From: JAQBFJ01 sp032123435
Lineage (GTDB): Bacteria; Verrucomicrobiota; Kiritimatiellia; UBA8416; JAQBFJ01
Assembly (NCBI GenBank): GCA_032123435.1
Contig: JAQBFJ010000184.1
Coordinates: 1-11,724, forward strand
DNA: 11,724 nucleotides
Direction of reading: 5' to 3'
The position numbers and the translations under genes are program-made. The notes below the pieces were generated by a model, which was not told where the DNA came from, made no database searches, and was given only the letters and a program-made list of their open reading frames with translations. Every line of letters starts with the position of its first letter. Positions within the stretch are counted from its first letter, which is position 1. Shown in pieces: positions 1 through 6,556 of the stretch.

Positions 1-55
1 CCCGGGATGGCTCGTCAACGCAACAAAGAATAAGGCGCCAGACGAAGGGAAAGGG

Positions 56-131
<76 letters not shown>

Positions 132-144
132 ATGAAACAAAAAA

Positions 145-220
145 TGGAGCGAGCGAAGGGATTCGAACCCTCGACAACCACCTTGGCAAGGTGGAGCTCT
201 ACCAACTGAGCTACGCTCGC
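145..220 (-). tRNA. tRNA-Gly (anticodon GCC)
   Basis: On the minus strand the acceptor GCGAGCG/CGCTCGC pairs perfectly. The anticodon stem CCACC/GGTGG holds loop TTGCCAA with anticodon GCC. The T arm contains GGTTCGAATCC. Discriminator T is followed by an encoded CCA, total 76 nt. It is the first gene of a Gly-Lys tRNA pair read leftward, with a possible promoter at 239-266. Confidence 0.97.
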
Positions 221-238
221 TTACCCGAAATCAAATGT

Positions 239-266
239 AATGTATATTATTTAACACTCAGTGCAA
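239..266 (-). promoter_or_regulatory. Candidate promoter of the tRNA-Gly/tRNA-Lys pair
   Basis: On the minus strand TTGCAC (266-261) and TACATT (244-239) are separated by 16 nt in an AT-rich stretch just upstream of tRNA-Gly. Each box matches the sigma70 consensus at four of six bases. Position and orientation are right for driving the two tRNAs, but the match is only moderate. Confidence 0.38.
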
Positions 267-291
267 CATATTTTTAACCACGCGCTGAGCC

Positions 292-374
292 GCAAGGTTC
301 GATCCTCCGGACCTTGCCTTCGGCAATTCCTAATCATGTCTACCCTCGACATGATTAGTCGAACCCGGGGGTTC
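292..374. repeat. Cluster of short perfect inverted repeats between tRNA-Leu and tRNA-Gly
   Basis: Three or four hairpins sit side by side in non-coding DNA. GCAAGGT (292-298) pairs with ACCTTGC (311-317). TTGCC/GGCAA (314-326) overlaps it. An 11-bp perfect arm CTAATCATGTC (330-340) pairs with GACATGATTAG (348-358) around a 7-nt loop. GAACCC/GGGTTC (361-374) has a 2-nt gap. None is followed by a T-run on either strand, so simple terminators are unlikely. The role is unknown; processing signals in a tRNA precursor or remnants of palindromic repeats are possible. Confidence 0.6.
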
Positions 375-398
375 CCATCTTATTAACAACCGCCGCAT

Positions 399-446
399 GG
401 CTTGCCCGGGCGTAGTTCCGAGCAAAGCGAGGGACGAAGCCTGGGC
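399..446. repeat. Structured hairpin element abutting the tRNA-Leu 3' end (copy 1 of a two-copy family)
   Basis: GCCCGGGC (404-411) pairs with GCCTGGGC (439-446), with one G-U pair. An internal G-A, T-A, A-G block follows (GTA 412-414 against GAA 436-438), then GTTCC (415-419) with GGGAC (431-435). The apex can close with tandem G-A pairs and GC-AAA-GC. The right arm runs 5 nt into tRNA-Leu (discriminator and acceptor 3' strand). The flanking GGCTTGCC (399-406), CGTAG and CGAAG are shared with the element at 7947-8001. The shared blocks plus preserved pairing suggest one repeat family. Confidence 0.6.
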
Positions 447-523
447 GAGGCGGGACTCGAACCCGCAAGCCTTTCGGCACAAGATCCTAAATCTTGCGTG
501 TCTGCCAATTTCACCACTCACCC
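442..523 (-). tRNA. tRNA-Leu (anticodon UAG)
   Basis: On the minus strand the acceptor GGGTGAG pairs with CTCGCCC (one wobble). The D arm is the class II GTGG...GGCAGAC type. The anticodon stem CAAGA/TCTTG holds loop TTTAGGA with anticodon TAG. A short extra arm (about TGCCGAAAGGC) and the T arm GCGGG-TTCGAGT-CCCGC follow. Length is 82 nt without CCA: after discriminator A the DNA reads GGC, unlike the other three tRNAs here, which encode CCA. The 3' end is overlapped by the hairpin element at 399-446. Confidence 0.95.
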
Positions 524-617
524 GCCAAATCAGGAAAATACGGCCACATTCGTTTATGAAATGAACGGATCTATCACTCCTGACCCCGCAATGAACATAC
601 AGAATCCGTTAATAGCC

Positions 618-1793
618 CTATAAACTTTTCACGAATCCTTCAAACTTGTCCATGCCGTCCTTAATCGTATCCATGCCGCACGCATACGATAGCCGGACAT
701 GCCCGTCAACACCAAAAGGCGCGCCAGGAACAACAGCAACACCACAAGACTCCAAGAGCCGCTCAGCAAACACCACCGAACCAAGACCAAAACTGGATAC
801 GTTCGGCAACATGTAAAATGCACCCATCGGCTTCACACACGTTATGCCGTCAATCGCCATAAGCCGATCATACAGATAAGCACGCCGCTCGGTAAACGCT
901 TCCACCATCCTGACAACACAATCCTGCGAACCAGTCAACGCCGCCAGCGCGCCGTACTGCGCAAACGTATTCGCGCCCGATGTACTGTGGCTCTGCAGGG
1001 CGCCAACGGCTTTAATGATTTCCGCCGGCCCTGCGCAATAACCAAGCCGCCAGCCGGTCATCGAGTAAGCCTTGCTGAACCCATTCACCGTAATGGTATG
1101 ATCAAATATCTCCCGCGAAAAACTACCGATACTTACATGTTGTATTCCTTCATAAATTATCTTTTCGTATATCTCGTCCGAGACAATGTAAAGACCATGC
1201 TCCACCGCAACATTGGCAAGCGCCTCCAATTCTTCTGCGCTATAAACAATACCGGTCGGATTTGAAGGACTGTTAATCACTACCGCCTTCGTCTTCTCCG
1301 TGATCGCGCTCTTAAGATCGCTTGGACTGATCTTGAATCCGTCTCCTTCTTTTCCCTGCACGACAACAGGTTTTCCACCCGCAATGTTTACCATCTCCGG
1401 GTAGCTCAACCAGTACGGCGCCGGAATGATTACCTCATCACCATCCCTGCAGATCGCCGCAAAAACGTTGAACAACGAATGCTTGGCACCATCACTAACA
1501 ACCACCTGACCGGCCTCATACGATACTCCATTTTCCCTCACCAGTTTCTCGGCAATGGCCAAGCGTAATGCCGGCATGCCGATTACCGGCGCATACTTTG
1601 TCTTGCCCTCAGCTAATGCCTTTACAGCCGCCGACTTGATGTGATCAGGCGTGTCAAAATCCGGCTCACCAGCCGCAAAACTGTACACTTTCTTACCATC
1701 AGCCTTCATCGCATTAGCGCGACTCGTAACACCAAGCGTTACCGACGGTGCTATTGAAGATATCCTGTCATTAATTAACTTTTTCTTTTCCAC
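618..1793 (-). CDS. aspC: PLP-dependent class I aminotransferase, aspartate aminotransferase type
   Basis: A cytoplasmic enzyme of fold type I that moves an amino group between aspartate (or a related amino acid) and 2-oxoglutarate. The 391-residue length is typical. Visible landmarks are AAGEPDF (40-46), the stacking aromatic region APYWLSY (125-131), NPTG (178-181) with cofactor-binding Asn178, SDEIY (205-209) with Asp206 and Tyr209, the Schiff-base Lys241 in FSKAYSMTGWRLGY (239-252), and Arg367 in VRLSYA, which would bind the substrate carboxylate. The start is GTG, preceded by a GAAAGG-like ribosome site, and lies 19 nt inside the end of ndk, so translation is probably coupled. The class I-beta pattern also allows prephenate or aromatic transamination; substrate cannot be fixed from sequence. 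The gene symbol is by family resemblance. Confidence 0.92.
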   Translation of the reverse strand: MEKKKLINDRISSIAPSVTLGVTSRANAMKADGKKVYSFAAGEPDFDTPDHIKSAAVKALAEGKTKYAPVIGMPALRLAIAEKLVRENGVSYEAGQVVVSDGAKHSLFNVFAAICRDGDEVIIPAPYWLSYPEMVNIAGGKPVVVQGKEGDGFKISPSDLKSAITEKTKAVVINSPSNPTGIVYSAEELEALANVAVEHGLYIVSDEIYEKIIYEGIQHVSIGSFSREIFDHTITVNGFSKAYSMTGWRLGYCAGPAEIIKAVGALQSHSTSGANTFAQYGALAALTGSQDCVVRMVEAFTERRAYLYDRLMAIDGITCVKPMGAFYMLPNVSSFGLGSVVFAERLLESCGVAVVPGAPFGVDGHVRLSYACGMDTIKDGMDKFEGFVKSL

Positions 1794-3034
1794 AATCTTT
1801 TCGCCTTTCTTAACATGTCAACCCTTGCCTGCGGAAATAATGTCCGTAAAGCCATCGTACGGGAAATCATGTTCCCGTAATACCTGTCAATATACGACTT
1901 GATATTGTCAGTCTCAAAATCAATAATGCCCATCTCACGCCGCGCACTCTCTGCCGAGTCAGACGCATGAGCCGCATTAACCATGATGTTACTGCCGAAT
2001 TCCCTCCTGACAGAACCAGGACGAGCCTTGCTGGGATCTGTAGACCCCAGAATTTCACGAATAGTCGCTATCGCGTTCTCACCCTCATAAACCAGCCCTA
2101 AACAACCCTCACTGCCAAGAACACTCTTCTCGGAAACCGTGCACGCCGAGGGCTTGTGCCCTGTCATGAATTGAACAATTTCTTCAAATTGGGCCTCCGC
2201 AACCAAAGGCGCCAATTGCGAGGAAATACTGTTCACAACATTTTTCGGCATATCAAAATTGAACTCCCGCGCAAGAACAGCCGCGGCACGCGCCCCGGAT
2301 ATCTCCCGAAACTTGCTCCTCAACGACTCACGAACCGGCCCGTAAAACTTCTCAGCCTGCGCAACAGTCATGCAAAACTTCTTCACGGCAATAATACGCA
2401 ACCCGGATGAAGAAAGTAAATCAATGATGTTGCCGGGCCTGGCACTGGCAAAACGGAAATTGTCCGGCTTGATTAACACCAGCGTTCTCTGAACCTTCGC
2501 GCCAACAGGTACATCAGCAGCACCGGATATGACACCGCCATCACTGGCAGAATAACCAGACCATAATCTCAAAGTCGCTTCCGCACGCCTCTTCGTGGGA
2601 GCAACAAGAACAGCCGGCTCAAAATATTGCACCTTCTTGTTTTCATCAAGAACGTAATCACCATAAGTATCCCTGATCGTTTCACCACTGCCCCACCGTA
2701 ACGTGGCGCTCCCCGTCACATGCCACATCTTGGCTACAGCATCCTCACCCTCAAATAAAAGTAGCATTACCCTCTGCGGCTTGCCCGTAACCGGATTCGG
2801 ACTGTACGACTTGGTTATGTAGTCAGCTATCAGATTGTTCATGTCAGCATGATCCGGATCAGCACGACGTACCAGCTCGGCATATTCCTCAACAAGCTTC
2901 CTGCTCGGACCAAACATCAGCGCGCGAACAAGATTTAAATCCGTCCTGCTGATGAACCTCGCTATCACCCCGCCGGTCCGTGACTTCGCTATCGTGTACG
3001 GATTGATCAATACAAATGCCAGTTCCTTAGCCAT
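1775..3034 (-). CDS. ndk: Nucleoside-diphosphate kinase with two tandem NDK domains, the first degenerate
   Basis: NDK transfers the gamma phosphate of a nucleoside triphosphate to a diphosphate through a phosphohistidine. At 419 residues this protein is about three times the usual 140. The C-terminal domain (about 182-370) keeps the family signatures: LIKPD with Lys189, Tyr231, Arg343 in VRREFG, and Asn353-to-Ser360 with catalytic His356 (NAAHASDS), interrupted by an insertion between Tyr231 and the nucleotide-binding part. The N-terminal domain (about 4-158) shows the same outline (LINPYTI, SGETIRDTYG), but the Lys is Asn11 and no NxxHGSD-like histidine is present. It is probably catalytically dead and structural or regulatory. 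The C-terminal tail is basic (RKAKRLWKRKS). The ATG start has GAGG about 8 nt upstream. It is the first gene of a pair with the overlapping aminotransferase. Confidence 0.88.
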   Translation of the reverse strand: MAKELAFVLINPYTIAKSRTGGVIARFISRTDLNLVRALMFGPSRKLVEEYAELVRRADPDHADMNNLIADYITKSYSPNPVTGKPQRVMLLLFEGEDAVAKMWHVTGSATLRWGSGETIRDTYGDYVLDENKKVQYFEPAVLVAPTKRRAEATLRLWSGYSASDGGVISGAADVPVGAKVQRTLVLIKPDNFRFASARPGNIIDLLSSSGLRIIAVKKFCMTVAQAEKFYGPVRESLRSKFREISGARAAAVLAREFNFDMPKNVVNSISSQLAPLVAEAQFEEIVQFMTGHKPSACTVSEKSVLGSEGCLGLVYEGENAIATIREILGSTDPSKARPGSVRREFGSNIMVNAAHASDSAESARREMGIIDFETDNIKSYIDRYYGNMISRTMALRTLFPQARVDMLRKAKRLWKRKS

Positions 3035-3111
3035 TAATAATCCCTCATTCTCTTAAAGTCATTCGCTCCCGTTCTGCGGGAAATACTCCCCTTTTTCTGA
3101 AACAATTAGAA

Positions 3112-3140
3112 CTTATCGCATTTTTCCGTTACGTCTTCAA
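3112..3140 (-). promoter_or_regulatory. Possible promoter for ndk and the aminotransferase
   Basis: On the minus strand TTGAAG (3140-3135) and GATAAG (3117-3112) are spaced 17 nt apart, each matching four of six consensus bases. This would give a leader of roughly 70 nt, with a small TCCCG/CGGGA hairpin at 3067-3081. The AT-rich region holds other weak candidates, so this is tentative. Confidence 0.28.
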
Positions 3141-3237
3141 TTGAAATCATACACAAAGCCATTGCTTTATAACTCCTTATCCCATGCGCATGCGATTCTT
3201 TATGAAATATACAACCCCCAATACTGACGGATTTTTC

Positions 3238-3266
3238 TTGGCATAACTTTTTGTCTTACATATTAT
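3238..3266 (+). promoter_or_regulatory. Sigma70-type promoter of cstA-kdsD
   Basis: TTGGCA (3238-3243) and TATTAT (3261-3266) are separated by exactly 17 nt, each five of six to consensus. Transcription would begin near 3273, leaving a leader of about 33 nt that contains GAGG (3291-3294) ahead of the cstA ATG. This is the best promoter in the window. Confidence 0.72.
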
Positions 3267-3305
3267 CCATGAAAAGCTTTAAGTAATACCAGAGGATTAG
3301 CCACC

Positions 3306-4991
3306 ATGAGTACCATACTCCTTGTCGGAATAGCACTCTTGACCCTTATTGCCGGATACCTGTTTTATGGACCCCGTATAGTGAAATGGATAGGCCTGGA
3401 CCTGAACGAAGCAACACCAGCCGTAACCATGAATGACGGCGTCGATTACGTCCCGGCAAAACACTGGGCCGTCCTGTTCGGACACCACTTCGCATCCATA
3501 GCTGGCGCAGCACCTATTATCGGACCCGTACTCGCATGCCTGTGCTGGGGCTGGCTGCCTGCAGTAATATGGATCGTCGGCGGAGGTATACTCTTCGGCG
3601 CGGTACACGACTACATCGCATTGGTGCTTTCCGTAAAACATAAGGGCTTGTCCATCGCCTCTGTAACGGAATCTGTACTGGGCAAAAATGCAAGAATCAT
3701 GTTCAGCATATTCGCGTTCCTGGCCCTTATCCTGGTAGTCGCCCTATTCGCGTCCGCCGCCGCCAAAACACTCGTGGCCGCTCCGCAGGTTGTCGCGCCA
3801 ACACTCGGCCTCATCGTGGTGGCAATCTTTATTGGATACCTGATGTACCATACCTCCACAAGTACCGCCGTCTGTACCATCATCGGAATGATTCTTCTGG
3901 CCGGCCTCCTGACTCTAGGATACTTCTGGGAAATTACTATTCCCGTTGCAAACCCCGTAAAGTTCTGGACCATACTGCTGATCGTATATGCCGTCATAGC
4001 CTCAGTAGTGCCGGTAACACTCCTGCTCCAGCCGCGCGATCACCTCTCAGCCGGTATCCTGTTCGTCGGAATGTCCGCCGGCTTTATCGGTCTCGCCATG
4101 ACCCGCCCCGAACTCCAGACTCCGGCATTCGTTAAATTTCAGAGCAATCAAGGATACCTGTGGCCGATGCTGTTCGTAACAATAGCCTGCGGAGCCGTAT
4201 CCGGATTCCACAGCCTCGTCTCCAGCGGCACAACATCAAAACAATTGCCGCATATGCGATACGCTTACCGCATCGGATACGGCGGCATGATATTGGAATC
4301 CGCCCTGGCAATCCTGGCCGTAGCCGCTGTAACCGCAGGATTATACTGGAAAGCCATACCCGAAGGGGCCTCAGGCGCCATCTATCAGGATTTCTTTAAA
4401 CCAGGCGGAGGAGGAGCACTTAACGCATTCGGTACCGGCTTCGGCGCCATAACCGAACGTCTGCTTGGCAAACGCTTCGGAGCACTGCTCGGCATAACCA
4501 TGCTGAACGCGTTCATTATGACTACACTCGATTCAGCTACAAGAATAGCACGATACATCGCCAATGAACTGTTCGGAGAAACATTCCACTTTAAACCAAT
4601 GAAGAATAAATACGTCGCCACAATAGTCGTCGGACTACTTGCCGGCGCCCTCGCACTTGGTAACCCACAGTCCGTCTGGCCAATATTCGGATCAGCAAAT
4701 CAATTGATCGCAGGCCTGGTTTTCATTGTCGCTACCGTATACCTTGCCACACACCAGAAAAAAATCATGTTTACAGCAGTGCCGGCTATAGCCCTTTTTA
4801 TAACCACAATAGGCGCTCTAACTTATAACATATATTGCTTTGTCACAGGCCGGGAAGGTGATACACCGCTGATACGCGTACTATTGTCCATCATCAGCAT
4901 TGTACTGATCATACTAGCTCTGTTCATCCTTGTTACCAGCATCAAAACAATTAGAAAAAAACGCAATCAGCCCGAAGGAGAAAAAACGTGA
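3306..4991 (+). CDS. cstA: Carbon starvation protein A (CstA) family transporter
   Basis: An inner-membrane transporter of the CstA/BtsT family, whose studied members take up peptides or pyruvate. The protein is strongly hydrophobic along its length with many predicted membrane segments. It carries the family hallmarks: GHHFASIAGAAPIIGP (59-74), SGFHSLVSSGTTSK (299-312), DSATRIARYI (409-418) and FGSANQLIAG (461-470). At 561 residues it is shorter than E. coli CstA (about 700) but within the range of shorter family members; it ends in a basic cytoplasmic tail after the last helix. The ATG start follows GAGG at about 11 nt. Its stop overlaps the GTG start of kdsD by 4 nt. The substrate (peptide, amino acid or pyruvate) cannot be decided. 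Confidence 0.93.
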   Translation: MSTILLVGIALLTLIAGYLFYGPRIVKWIGLDLNEATPAVTMNDGVDYVPAKHWAVLFGHHFASIAGAAPIIGPVLACLCWGWLPAVIWIVGGGILFGAVHDYIALVLSVKHKGLSIASVTESVLGKNARIMFSIFAFLALILVVALFASAAAKTLVAAPQVVAPTLGLIVVAIFIGYLMYHTSTSTAVCTIIGMILLAGLLTLGYFWEITIPVANPVKFWTILLIVYAVIASVVPVTLLLQPRDHLSAGILFVGMSAGFIGLAMTRPELQTPAFVKFQSNQGYLWPMLFVTIACGAVSGFHSLVSSGTTSKQLPHMRYAYRIGYGGMILESALAILAVAAVTAGLYWKAIPEGASGAIYQDFFKPGGGGALNAFGTGFGAITERLLGKRFGALLGITMLNAFIMTTLDSATRIARYIANELFGETFHFKPMKNKYVATIVVGLLAGALALGNPQSVWPIFGSANQLIAGLVFIVATVYLATHQKKIMFTAVPAIALFITTIGALTYNIYCFVTGREGDTPLIRVLLSIISIVLIILALFILVTSIKTIRKKRNQPEGEKT

Positions 4992-5959
4992 AGTATTTGA
5001 AACAGGCCCGTGAAATTATCGACATGGAAATACAGGGGCTGACAAAAGTCCGTAATGAACTGGGTAAAGGTTTCTCCGATGCCGTAAAGCTGATGCTCGT
5101 CAGCCTGGAAAAGAAAAATAAAATAGTCGTCACAGGAATAGGGAAAAATCTCCATATAGCCCAGAAAATATCCGCGACACTGGCAAGCACAGGCTCAACA
5201 AGCGTGATCCTTAACCCCACACAGGCCATGCACGGAGACCTCGGCATACTCAGCAAAGGCGATGTCCTGCTCGTGTTAAGCTACAGCGGCGAGTCCGAAG
5301 AATTAGTTTCTATCATGCCTCTCGCAAAACGCACCGGCCTGTCAATAGTTACCATAACCGGATTTCCTGAGAGTTCCATAGCCAGGAATAGCGACATAGT
5401 CATCCTGGCCCCAATAGAACGTGAAGCATGCCCTTTCAATATGGCGCCTACTGCAAGCACCACAGCCACCCTCGCTGTCGGAGACGCGCTCGCCATGGTG
5501 CTTCTGAACGCACGCGGCTTCAAAAAAGAAGATTATGCCAAACTCCATCCAGGCGGAGCAATAGGACGAGCCCTCCTTCTTCGCGTCTCAGACATTATGC
5601 GGACGGGCGAACGACTTGCGTGCGTCAAGAAAAACGCCAAGGTGAAAGAAGCACTGGTAGCAATGACAAAAGCCCGATCAGGATCAACAGCTGTCATTGA
5701 TAACAATAATAAGGTAATGGGCATCATCACAGATGGCGACCTGCGCCGACATATTGGACAGCACGATAACCTGCTCAACGTCAAAGCAGAAGAAATAATG
5801 ACCAGATCACCCATCACCGTTACTCAAGATCAACTTGCCGTCGATGTCCTTAAAATATACGAGGACCATAACATTGATGATCTGCTCGTCGTTGACAAGC
5901 GCGGCAAGCTCGTTGGCGCGATAGACATCCAGGATCTGCCGAAACTCAAGATCATGTAA
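4988..5959 (+). CDS. kdsD: D-arabinose 5-phosphate isomerase (KpsF/GutQ/KdsD family)
   Basis: This cytoplasmic enzyme converts ribulose 5-phosphate to arabinose 5-phosphate, the first step towards Kdo for lipopolysaccharide or capsule. An SIS domain (about 30-180) is followed by two CBS domains (about 203-260 and 269-321); at 323 residues it is full length. Visible residues are Lys53 in TGIGK, His82 in HGDLG, SGESEE (100-105), Glu144 in EREACP, APTAST and His187 in HPGG. The phosphate loop reads GKNLHI where the family usually has GKSGHI, and QAMHGDLG replaces the common EAxHGDLG. The start is GTG within the 4-nt GTGA overlap with cstA, with AAGGAG (4976-4981) at good spacing. No kdsC or lpt genes are beside it, so its usual operon is absent. 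Confidence 0.93.
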   Translation: MKYLKQAREIIDMEIQGLTKVRNELGKGFSDAVKLMLVSLEKKNKIVVTGIGKNLHIAQKISATLASTGSTSVILNPTQAMHGDLGILSKGDVLLVLSYSGESEELVSIMPLAKRTGLSIVTITGFPESSIARNSDIVILAPIEREACPFNMAPTASTTATLAVGDALAMVLLNARGFKKEDYAKLHPGGAIGRALLLRVSDIMRTGERLACVKKNAKVKEALVAMTKARSGSTAVIDNNNKVMGIITDGDLRRHIGQHDNLLNVKAEEIMTRSPITVTQDQLAVDVLKIYEDHNIDDLLVVDKRGKLVGAIDIQDLPKLKIM

Positions 5960-6041
5960 CAGAACCTGCGATCTCGGCGAGAAAAGAAAACGGCCCAGTA
6001 GAAGATAAGTTTCCATGGGCAGTATGGGGCGGTGGAGGTGT

Positions 6042-6068
6042 CAGAGCCTTTTCTTCGCAAAGGCTCTG
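6042..6068 (+). terminator. Hairpin, possible terminator of cstA-kdsD
   Basis: CAGAGCCTTT (6042-6051) pairs perfectly with AAAGGCTCTG (6059-6068) around a 7-nt loop, 82 nt after the kdsD stop. There is no immediate T-run, only TTTT about a dozen bases later, so it is a weak intrinsic terminator or another structured signal. A smaller GCCCA/TGGGC pair lies just upstream (about 5994-6019). The 249-nt gap to hipB holds no other gene that I can support. Confidence 0.4.
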
Positions 6069-6159
6069 CCGGATTGAGTTTTCAAATATCGTTGTTTACG
6101 ATCCTTTGGAAAGAATCCAGAGCAAATAAAATAGCTTGTATTATGTCCAGCATCCTGTA

Positions 6160-6176
6160 CCTTATAGGGGTTAAGG
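6160..6176. promoter_or_regulatory. Possible HipB operator
   Basis: CCTTA and TAAGG form a perfect inverted repeat with 7 nt between them, 33 nt before the hipB start. HipB proteins repress their own operon by binding short spaced palindromes (TATCC-N8-GGATA in E. coli). Location and geometry fit, but a 5-bp arm is weak evidence. Confidence 0.3.
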
Positions 6177-6198
6177 GCTATATTGATTGACGTTATAT

Positions 6199-6211
6199 GG
6201 AGGTTGTTGTG
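6199..6211 (+). promoter_or_regulatory. Ribosome binding site fixing the hipB start at GTG 6209
   Basis: GGAGG (6199-6203) lies 5 nt before GTG at 6209. The upstream in-frame ATG at 6197 overlaps this site and has no ribosome site of its own, so GTG 6209 is the better start. Confidence 0.65.
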
Positions 6212-6553
6212 AAAAGATCATGGAACGCAGGAGATCATAGAAAGGGGCTGCCAATCCCCGTGCAGGGCGCACTCAGGAAGTTTGGTCGCGATCTTTGTGA
6301 TGCCAGACGGCGGAGGCGTATTTCTTCAGCCGTTCTGTCTGAACGGGCTTCCATAAGTCGCGCCACATTGTCGAAGGCTGAGAAGGGAGATCCTGGAGTA
6401 GCGTTCGGAACGTATGCAAAGCTCTTGTTTGCTTTGGGCATGTTACAAAGGTTATCTGATCTGGCTGATGTCACTCATGATAGTCTCGGATTGATACTGA
6501 CAGATGAGGCTCTTCCCAAGCGCATCCGCCGCAACCCAAGCATAGAGGAGTAG
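6209..6553 (+). CDS. hipB: HipB-like antitoxin, XRE-family DNA-binding protein
   Basis: A small basic protein (114 residues from the chosen GTG) with one helix-turn-helix domain at about 26-79. The arginine-rich segment DARRRRRIS leads into LSERASISRATLSKAEKGDPG, where 50-60 is the likely recognition helix; YAKLLFALGM closes the domain. In HipBA modules the antitoxin represses the operon and neutralises the HipA kinase. It lies 3 nt before hipA, with GAGGAG at its end acting as the hipA ribosome site. The role rests on the HTH fold plus the hipA neighbour. Base use differs from the flanking genes: the coding strand is G-rich, while cstA, pheA and the subtilase are C-rich on the same strand. 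Possible operator at 6160-6176. Confidence 0.85.
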   Translation: MKRSWNAGDHRKGLPIPVQGALRKFGRDLCDARRRRRISSAVLSERASISRATLSKAEKGDPGVAFGTYAKLLFALGMLQRLSDLADVTHDSLGLILTDEALPKRIRRNPSIEE

Positions 6554-6556
6554 TCA

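Noticed and set aside
330..521. Leftward 63-codon frame
   Set aside because: It reads through tRNA-Leu and the hairpins and resembles no protein.
564..610. AACGGAT/ATCCGTT inverted repeat as terminator of the aminotransferase
   Set aside because: The 33-nt loop is too long for a terminator and a 7-bp match at this spacing can arise by chance.
699..1265. Rightward 188-codon frame inside the aminotransferase gene
   Set aside because: It is a shadow of the well-supported opposite-strand gene; the translation is basic and without family features.
6197..6208. ATG at 6197 as the hipB start
   Set aside because: The GGAGG site overlaps these codons and serves GTG 6209; nothing suitable precedes 6197.
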